DNA of 22,243 bases. Source: a virus. Location of the stretch: positions 1 to 22,243 of the IMG/VR virus record IMGVR_UViG_3300010354_000751. One strand, 5' to 3'. The translations under genes and the position numbers were made by a program. Under the pieces are notes generated by a model that was not told where the DNA came from, searched no databases, and saw nothing but the letters and a program-made list of their open reading frames with translations. Below are positions 14,920 through 20,095 of the stretch, piece after piece (the stretch's first letter is position 1; every line of letters begins with the position of its first letter).

Positions 14920-14940
14920 AAAGGGCTTAGGCCCTTTTTT
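14920..14940 (+). terminator. Intrinsic terminator after the tube gene
   Basis: AAGGGC (14921-14926), loop TTAG, GCCCTT (14931-14936), then a U-tract to 14940. The stem is perfect and G/C-rich, the only such structure in the window. It separates the sheath-tube unit from the downstream group. Confidence 0.9.
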
Positions 14941-14976
14941 GTTGACTATGCAATATAATAGCAGTTAATTTAATAT

Positions 14977-14984
14977 ACTAAATA
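14977..14984 (+). promoter_or_regulatory. Late promoter octamer for tube-like gene
   Basis: ACTAAATA ends five bases before ATG 14990. With T4 spacing the first transcribed base is the A of the start codon. No Shine-Dalgarno lies between, and the preceding unit ends at a terminator, so this gene should depend on this promoter. Confidence 0.65.
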
Positions 14985-14989
14985 ATATT

Positions 14990-16066
14990 ATGGCAGGACC
15001 ATTTACAGGATTATTAGACCAATTAGGCAATGGGTTTCTACGACCCAAAGGTCAAATGGGAGACTGGCAACATGCTGCCCGTACCTTTGTTGATGACAAT
15101 TTTAGACTAGCACCTAAAGCAAAGTTCTTATATCATGTATATTTCGACATAAATCGTAGTGCAGTGTTTATGCCAGCCTTAACAGAACGTCATAGAAATG
15201 AAATAGGTTTGTTAGTTAAAAGTGTAGATTTACCTAAGTTTTCAATACGTTCACAAACTGTAAATCAGTATAATAGAAAGAAGGTCGTGCAAACTGGACA
15301 TTCGTACGGGCCAATGACTTTTAGATTTCATGATGATAGGGCAGATATTGTTAATATGATGTGGCAAGCATATTATAGATATTATTATGCTGATACTACT
15401 ACTGCTGAAATTGCTGGAGCTTATTTACGTAATAGTATGTCTTCTTTTTCAAAAATAAAAGGAGCTCATGGTTATGATAATAATAGTTCAATACCTTTTT
15501 TTAATAGTATATACTTGTATCAATTAAACAAACGTAACTATGTATCCTACAAATTAATAAATCCTTTGATAACTACATTTAACCATGACACTCCATCAAG
15601 CAGTGATCAAGGTGCTACTGGTGCTGAATGTAGTATGACTGTTTCTTATGAAGCAGTTACATACGATAGTGGACCAATAAGTTCAGGTAAAGTTCTTGGA
15701 TTTAATGATGAACATTATGATAAAAGTCCCAGTCCACTTAGTGCAGCTGGTGGGGGAACATCTACACTGTTTGGTCAAGGTGGTGTAATTGAAGGAGCAG
15801 CTAATATTTTTGGCGCTATTTCAAGTGGTAATGCTTTTAATAGTTTACCTAATATTATTAATACCGCTGCTACAGCAGTTAATACCTATCAAAATGCAAA
15901 AAATCTTAAAGGGTCAACTATTAAGGCAGAAGCTCGTAACCTGGCTGTGGCTGGTACTGTGGCTGCTGCTGGTGCTGCTTTTAATGTTATAGGTACAGCT
16001 TTTCCCTCAACGTCCTTATCAACGGCCACTAAGGCGATTAGACGAGATATAGGAGGTGGCGGTTGA
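14990..16066 (+). CDS. Tail tube-fold protein, possible tube initiator (gp54-like), 358 aa
   Basis: Probably a structural protein at one end of the tube. Residues ~40-225 have the order seen in tube and tube-initiator proteins: KAKFLYHVYFDI, LLVKSVDLPKFSIRSQTVNQY (quoted up to that point), QTGHSYGPMTFRFHDD, then a second strand set with YKLINPLIT and a closing CSMTVSYEAVTYDSG. The LP-x-F/Y-N-Y-N-(R/S) and FR-x-D pattern is similar to T4 gp54, the baseplate-tube junction initiator. The last ~115 residues are Ala/Gly/Ser-rich and low in complexity (for example AVAGTVAAAGAAF), and may be flexible or membrane-interacting. It follows gp19 after a terminator and has its own late octamer. A gp19 paralogue with another role remains possible. 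Confidence 0.6.
   Translation: MAGPFTGLLDQLGNGFLRPKGQMGDWQHAARTFVDDNFRLAPKAKFLYHVYFDINRSAVFMPALTERHRNEIGLLVKSVDLPKFSIRSQTVNQYNRKKVVQTGHSYGPMTFRFHDDRADIVNMMWQAYYRYYYADTTTAEIAGAYLRNSMSSFSKIKGAHGYDNNSSIPFFNSIYLYQLNKRNYVSYKLINPLITTFNHDTPSSSDQGATGAECSMTVSYEAVTYDSGPISSGKVLGFNDEHYDKSPSPLSAAGGGTSTLFGQGGVIEGAANIFGAISSGNAFNSLPNIINTAATAVNTYQNAKNLKGSTIKAEARNLAVAGTVAAAGAAFNVIGTAFPSTSLSTATKAIRRDIGGGG
16051..16057 (+). promoter_or_regulatory. Strong ribosome-binding site inside the preceding gene, deciding a TTG start
   Basis: AGGAGGT lies within the codons for the terminal glycines of the tube-like protein. It is five bases before TTG 16063, whose last two bases begin the TGA stop of that protein. The near-perfect site makes the non-ATG start credible. 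Confidence 0.7.
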
Positions 16067-16428
16067 AAACTAATTTACCCATAAATAACCAAAATAGTAA
16101 TAGAGAAGTTAGACAATTTTTTAATAATTATTTTACAGAAGAAATTACATTTCCTAGTAATCAAATAGATGCCGTATTAGGTTTTTTTATTAAAAGAGGG
16201 TTTGATGAGCAAGCCAGTAGAAGTGTAGGAATAGTTCTTTTAAATCAAGCACGTATTGATAATGTAAATGTATTTGAATTATTGGATAAATTAAAGGGCT
16301 ATAATACAGTTCAATTAAATGCTATAATAACTCAAATATTAAATTATTATAGAACTAAGACCAGTGTATTAGGATATAAATTAGGTGTGATGAATGAGTC
16401 CTATGAAACACGTAACATATTATTATGA
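16063..16428 (+). CDS. Small conserved phage protein of unknown function, 121 aa
   Basis: The start is TTG, chosen because AGGAGGT is ideally placed and the gene overlaps the preceding stop by 4 bases. The sequence is helical: REVRQFFNNYFTEEITFPSNQIDAVLGFF (parts: VRQFFNNYFTEEI, PSNQIDAVLGFF), then KRGFDEQASRSVGIVLLNQA, then NVNVFELLDKLKGYNTVQLNAII and a C-terminal helix ending in a region with YRTKTSVLGYK. I recall similar small proteins near the tail and terminase genes of other T4-like phages, labelled structural or hypothetical. No catalytic motif is seen. Its stop overlaps the gp4 start as ATGA, implying translational coupling with the head-completion protein. Confidence 0.75.
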   Translation: MKTNLPINNQNSNREVRQFFNNYFTEEITFPSNQIDAVLGFFIKRGFDEQASRSVGIVLLNQARIDNVNVFELLDKLKGYNTVQLNAIITQILNYYRTKTSVLGYKLGVMNESYETRNILL

Positions 16429-16862
16429 GTAAGTTTGCTAAGGGAAAATTTACTCCAAAAAATCCACAAAAATACGTAGGCTTAAAGAACCCAACTTATC
16501 GTAGTAGTTGGGAATGGGCCTTTATGAACTTTTGTGATAATCATGCAAGCATACAAAAATGGGCCAGTGAACCAGTAAAGATACCTTATAAAAATCCAGT
16601 TACTGGTAGACAAACAATATATGTTCCTGATTTTTTTATACAGTATTTAGATAAGAAAGGTAAACTTGTTACTGAAATCATTGAAATAAAACCACAAAAT
16701 CAACAGTTGATGGAAAAAGTAGGCCGTAATAGTGCAAGGATTAGTGCTTTTGTTGTTAACCAAGCTAAGTGGGCAGCAGCAAATCAATGGTGTAGGAATT
16801 CGGGATTGAAATTTCGTGTGCTTAATGAAACAGATATTTTCCACCAAGGAGGAATTAGATAA
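16425..16862 (+). CDS. 4: Head completion protein gp4-like (PD-(D/E)XK nuclease fold), 145 aa
   Basis: T4 gp4 acts after DNA packaging to make the head competent to bind a tail. The N-terminal block KFTPKNPQKYVG, then YRSSWEWAFMNFCD (residues 25-38), IQKWASEPVKIPY and YVPDFFIQYLD is the family signature. Pro-Asp at 68-69 followed by E87-I88-K89 (EIIEIKP) gives the PD-(D/E)XK nuclease pattern, so the active site looks intact. Length matches T4 gp4 (150). The ATG overlaps the preceding stop (ATGA), and the gene is followed after 7 bases by gp16. The AAGGAGG inside its last codons and the late octamer spanning its end belong to the next gene. Confidence 0.88.
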   Translation: MSKFAKGKFTPKNPQKYVGLKNPTYRSSWEWAFMNFCDNHASIQKWASEPVKIPYKNPVTGRQTIYVPDFFIQYLDKKGKLVTEIIEIKPQNQQLMEKVGRNSARISAFVVNQAKWAAANQWCRNSGLKFRVLNETDIFHQGGIR

Positions 16863-16865
16863 ATA
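16858..16865 (+). promoter_or_regulatory. Late promoter octamer for small terminase
   Basis: GATAAATA spans the end of the gp4 gene and ends four bases before ATG 16870. T4 spacing would place the first transcribed base at the start codon. An AAGGAGG at 16847-16853 lies 16 bases before the ATG, too far for standard use, and would be absent from this transcript but present on read-through RNA. Confidence 0.68.
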
Positions 16866-16869
16866 AGAT

Positions 16870-17346
16870 ATGACTAAAAAACTTGAGGAAGTCCTTAATT
16901 TACCTGAAAATAAAAAAATAATTAAGGAAGAAAAGAAACAACATGAAAAGCCTGAAGCGTTCATGCGTGATATTGCCGAGTTTGACAAAATTAGTGCTGC
17001 ACTGCCACAGGTCAAAGGATTAGGCGATTTAAGTGATAATGAATTTGATGAATTAGCTATTCGTGCTACAAATGCCTATGATGATCTTATGGATTTAGGT
17101 ATGAACGTAGAAGCACGTTATAGTGGACGTATCTTTGAGGTTGCAGGTACCATGTTAAAGAATGCCATTGATGCTAAAGCAGCAAAAATGGATAAAAAGT
17201 TAAAAATGATCGAATTACAGATCAAAAAAGCCAAGTTAGATCAAGAGGCTGAAGCTGATGCAGCTAAAGGTGTAAACATCCCAGGAGATGGTTACATTGT
17301 TGCAGATAGAAATAGTCTTTTAGAAAAACTTAAAAATATTAAATAA
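16870..17346 (+). CDS. 16: Terminase small subunit gp16-like, 158 aa
   Basis: Recognises or organises DNA ends and regulates the large terminase gp17 during packaging. The central block NEFDELAIRATNAYDDLMDLG (in parts: FDELAIRATNAYDDLMDLG), then NVEARYSGRIFEVAGTMLK (residues 79-97), then DAKAAKMDKKLKMIELQIKK, is the pattern I know from T4-like small terminases. The charged N-terminus (first ~30 residues, Lys/Glu-rich) and the long C-terminal helix fit the ring-forming coiled-coil architecture. Length is similar to T4 gp16 (164). It is separated from gp17 by two head-type genes, whereas in T4 16 and 17 overlap. A late octamer lies immediately upstream. Confidence 0.87.
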   Translation: MTKKLEEVLNLPENKKIIKEEKKQHEKPEAFMRDIAEFDKISAALPQVKGLGDLSDNEFDELAIRATNAYDDLMDLGMNVEARYSGRIFEVAGTMLKNAIDAKAAKMDKKLKMIELQIKKAKLDQEAEADAAKGVNIPGDGYIVADRNSLLEKLKNIK

Positions 17347-17349
17347 ATA
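17342..17349 (+). promoter_or_regulatory. Late promoter octamer for the 184-aa gene
   Basis: AATAAATA spans the end of gp16 and ends 18 bases before ATG 17368. The predicted start is near 17355. The ~13-base leader has only GGAA and no full Shine-Dalgarno. Confidence 0.6.
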
Positions 17350-17367
17350 TACTATATTGGAAATAAT

Positions 17368-17922
17368 ATGAGTACATTTAAAGAATATCTTGCAGAAAGT
17401 AAAAGAGTTTATAACTTCAAAGTCAAAATTGCAGGCGAACATGATAATAATAACAAAATCAGTGAACGTATAAAAATAGCCTTAGGTAAATTTGACTGTA
17501 CAAGTGTAAGCAAACCAAAAAGAACGCCAATTTCTGAAACTCCATTAGACTTTCCTGATCAAAAGTACACACATGTAAGTATATTTGATGTAACTTGCAG
17601 CTATCCAACAACCAGTCATGAAATGGTTCTTTATCTTGCAGAACGTTTGGGTATAAATGGTTCCTGTATAAGGGTAAGAAGTGAGTTTGAAGAACGTGAA
17701 AGAAATCTAAATAAAGATGCATATGATAGAATAGGCACTAAGGCACCTTCTATATTAAATAAACCATTAGAAGATATTAGTGGACAAGAAATGGTAGGTG
17801 AAAAAAAGCTTATGAGCTTTATCAAAGAGTTAGGTAAATCAAGTCACAAGGGTGAACAAGTTAAAGGAATAAATGATCAGTTGTTAGCCAAAAGTGCTCC
17901 AACAGGATCTGCACAAAAATAA
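17368..17922 (+). CDS. Putative prohead-targeted internal protein, 184 aa
   Basis: The first residues MSTFKEYLAES closely resemble the capsid-targeting sequence of T4 internal protein III, MKTYQEFIAEA. They end in Leu-Ala-Glu before Ser, which fits the gp21 prohead-protease rule (Leu or Ile, any, Glu, cut). The mature protein would start near residue 11. The rest is unrecognised: a strand-rich part (VYNFKVKIAGEH, then YTHVSIFDVTCSYPTTSHEMVLYLAERLG), an Arg/Glu-rich helix (VRSEFEERERNLNKDAYDR) and a charged C-terminus. I recall similar proteins near terminase genes of other marine phages. The location between gp16 and gp17 and the late octamer fit a head protein. Targeting is inferred from the N-terminus only. 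Confidence 0.65.
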   Translation: MSTFKEYLAESKRVYNFKVKIAGEHDNNNKISERIKIALGKFDCTSVSKPKRTPISETPLDFPDQKYTHVSIFDVTCSYPTTSHEMVLYLAERLGINGSCIRVRSEFEERERNLNKDAYDRIGTKAPSILNKPLEDISGQEMVGEKKLMSFIKELGKSSHKGEQVKGINDQLLAKSAPTGSAQK

Positions 17923-17931
17923 GGAGCAACA

Positions 17932-18501
17932 ATGGATTTTAATAAATTATATAAAAAAATATCTGACTTAGATCAAGGACGTAAACTTTTAACAGAAAGT
18001 GAACAACCTATTGAAGAATGTGGCATGATGGGTATGAGTCCTATGGGCGGCATGGACGAGCGTCCTACTACAATGAGCGTTAATATGAATGCCAGTGGTG
18101 CAGAAGGTATTCGTGAACTCTTAAACATTCTACAAGGTCAAGGGGATGATATGCCAGGAGGTATGGATGGCCCAGATAGTGGTCCAGCAGGCGTGTTAGT
18201 GGGCATGGATGGTCCAGATGATGGTCCAGATAGCGGACCTGAAATGGGAGCAGATGCACTGCAAGATAAAGGTGGTGATGACGATTTTGTAGATCCTGAT
18301 CTGGATGAGGAATTTGCCAACACACCTAATGAAACTATGGCAGCTGGCTTCGATCGTATGGCAGGAACTGATGGGGCAGGTGAGGGTATTGATAAACCAA
18401 AAGCAAGTTTTCCAGCAAGAATGCCAGGTGATCCACCAAATATTCATGAAAACCTTTATAATAGATTAAGTATCCTATATAAAGAAGTTAAAACAAGATA
18501 A
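17932..18501 (+). CDS. Acidic Gly/Pro/Met-rich protein with prohead-cleavage-like site, 189 aa
   Basis: AGGAG at 17922-17926 is five bases before the ATG. The N-terminal helix (MDFNKLYKKISDLDQGRKLL) ends in Leu-Thr-Glu before Ser, another possible gp21-type cleavage site. EECGMMGM follows, then TTMSVNMNASGAEGIRELLNIL. Residues ~77-104 are an acidic repeat of the type GMDGPD-GP. The last third holds DEEFANTPNETMAAGFDRMA and DKPKASFP, close to a FANxPxE / PKxxFP pattern I recall in uncharacterised proteins of many T4-like phages. The product is very acidic, as scaffold or DNA-mimicking internal proteins are, but the function is unknown. The stop overlaps the gp17 start by one base (TAATG), so the two are coupled. 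Confidence 0.72.
   Translation: MDFNKLYKKISDLDQGRKLLTESEQPIEECGMMGMSPMGGMDERPTTMSVNMNASGAEGIRELLNILQGQGDDMPGGMDGPDSGPAGVLVGMDGPDDGPDSGPEMGADALQDKGGDDDFVDPDLDEEFANTPNETMAAGFDRMAGTDGAGEGIDKPKASFPARMPGDPPNIHENLYNRLSILYKEVKTR
18161..18240 (+). repeat. Imperfect direct repeat encoding GMDGPD-GP
   Basis: Two copies starting near 18161 and 18203 share the pattern ATGGATGG-CCAGAT followed by GTGGTCCA or a variant; a further partial copy follows. They stay in frame and encode an acidic Gly/Pro-rich linker. A change in copy number would be tolerated in multiples of three. Confidence 0.55.
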
Positions 18502-20084
18502 TGGCCAAGTCGCTTGACGGTGTACTAACCAAAAAAGCACATAAGAAGGAAAAGTACACCGAGGATCAAATACAAAATTTATTAGCTTGTAGTGATCCTG
18601 ATACTGGCTACTTACACTTTAGTAAACATTTTTATTATATTCAACATCCAGTAAAGGGTAAGTTATTATTTGAGCCTTTTGGTTTCCAAGAAAGGCTCAT
18701 GCACGCTTATCATAATCATAGATTTACAGTTAATATGCTACCACGTCAGATGGGTAAGACTACTTGTGCTGCCTGTTATCTACTATGGTATGCAATGTTT
18801 ATACCAGATCAAACAATTCTTATAGCAGCTCACAAATACACTGGTGCATATGAAATCATGCAGCGTATTAGATATGCTTATGAATTATGCCCTGACTTTA
18901 TTAGAAGTGGTGTTATTAATTATAACAAAGGTAGTATAGAATTTGACAATGGTAGTCGTATTGTCAGTGCTACAACTACTAATAACACTGGTCGTGGTAT
19001 GTCAATATCCTTATTATATTGTGATGAGTTTGCATTTGTTCAACCTAATATAGCAGACGAGTTTTGGACTTCAATAAGCCCAACATTGGCAACTGGTGGT
19101 CGTGCTATCATTACCAGTACACCAAACAGCGATGAAGATACATTTGCCAATATATGGAAAGAAGCTAATAATCATTTTGACGAGTATGGAAATGAAACTG
19201 AATTAGGTCTTAATGGATTTTTCCCATTTACCTGTAGTTGGAATGAACATCCAGATCGTGATGAAACTTGGGCAAAAGAGGAACAAGCACGTATTGGTGA
19301 AGAAAGGTTCCGTCGTGAATATGGATGCGAATTTTTAGTATATGATGAAACACTAATTAATAGCATAAGGCTTAGTGAACTTATTGGGCGTGATCCTATT
19401 TTTAAAATGGGACAAACACGTTGGTATAGTAAAATAAATCCCAATATGTTGTATCTTGTGGCTTTAGATCCAAGTCTTGGAACAGGTGGAAATTATAGTG
19501 CTATAGTTGTTTTTGAGTTACCTACATTTAAGCAGGTAGGTGAATGGTATCACAATACTACACCAATACAAGGACAAATTAAAATACTTAAAGATATTTT
19601 ACAGTATCTTGACCAGCATATGGAAGGAAACAGTAATAATATATATTGGAGTATTGAAAATAATACAGTAGGTGAAGCAGGTTTAGTTGTTATAAGAGAT
19701 CAAGGAGAGGAAACTTTTCCTGGTTTAATGGTAAGTGAACCTATTAGAAAAGGACATGTGAGGAAGTTTCGTAAAGGATTCAATACAACACATTCTGCTA
19801 AAATTGCAGCCTGTGCTCGTCTGAAGCATTTGATCGAAACTGGTCAAATGACTATAAGTAGTCGTCCCATGATAAGTGAATTAAAAACATTTGTAGCCCA
19901 TGGGTTTACCTTTAAGGCTAAAGAGGGTGACCATGATGATCTTGTAAGTGCTTTGTTATTATTATGCAGAATGAGCGCTCTGGTAGCAGATTGGGATCCT
20001 CGGGTATTTGAAAGTCTTAGTGGAGTACATTCTGAGGATGATTTTGTTGCTCCATTACCAATCTTTATTTCCCAATCTTTCTAA
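18501..20084 (+). CDS. 17: Terminase large subunit gp17, 527 aa
   Basis: ATP-driven DNA packaging motor with a headful-cutting nuclease, acting at the portal. N-terminal ATPase: adenine-binding region FQERLMHAYHNHRF, Walker A-type RQMGKTT (82-88, K86), Walker B LLYCDEFAF (D175, E176) and coupling motif ITSTPN. C-terminal RNase H-like nuclease: LVALDPSLGTGGNYSAI with D323, WSIENNT with E386, and HDDLVSALLLL with D479 and D480. All key acidic residues are present, so it should be active. It is shorter than T4 gp17 (610 residues). The start overlaps the previous stop by one base. Intactness argues the genome is from a replicating phage and not a decayed prophage. Confidence 0.96.
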   Translation: MAKSLDGVLTKKAHKKEKYTEDQIQNLLACSDPDTGYLHFSKHFYYIQHPVKGKLLFEPFGFQERLMHAYHNHRFTVNMLPRQMGKTTCAACYLLWYAMFIPDQTILIAAHKYTGAYEIMQRIRYAYELCPDFIRSGVINYNKGSIEFDNGSRIVSATTTNNTGRGMSISLLYCDEFAFVQPNIADEFWTSISPTLATGGRAIITSTPNSDEDTFANIWKEANNHFDEYGNETELGLNGFFPFTCSWNEHPDRDETWAKEEQARIGEERFRREYGCEFLVYDETLINSIRLSELIGRDPIFKMGQTRWYSKINPNMLYLVALDPSLGTGGNYSAIVVFELPTFKQVGEWYHNTTPIQGQIKILKDILQYLDQHMEGNSNNIYWSIENNTVGEAGLVVIRDQGEETFPGLMVSEPIRKGHVRKFRKGFNTTHSAKIAACARLKHLIETGQMTISSRPMISELKTFVAHGFTFKAKEGDHDDLVSALLLLCRMSALVADWDPRVFESLSGVHSEDDFVAPLPIFISQSF

Positions 20085-20090
20085 TAAATA
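20083..20090 (+). promoter_or_regulatory. Late promoter octamer for the 709-aa gene
   Basis: AATAAATA begins just before the gp17 stop is complete and ends five bases before ATG 20096. T4 spacing puts the first transcribed base exactly on the A of the start codon. No Shine-Dalgarno is visible upstream of the ATG. Confidence 0.65.
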
Positions 20091-20095
20091 TTACT

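Noticed and set aside
14904-14989. Small RNA or tRNA gene in the gap after gp19
   Set aside because: The gap is explained by a terminator and a late octamer; no cloverleaf can be drawn. No other gap in the window is long enough for a tRNA apart from 10812-10893, which also shows none.
16080-16087. CATAAATA late-octamer match inside the 121-aa gene
   Set aside because: No suitable start codon or ribosome-binding site follows at a usual distance and it lies inside an intact gene, so it is probably chance. It is the one clear exception to octamers marking gene starts.
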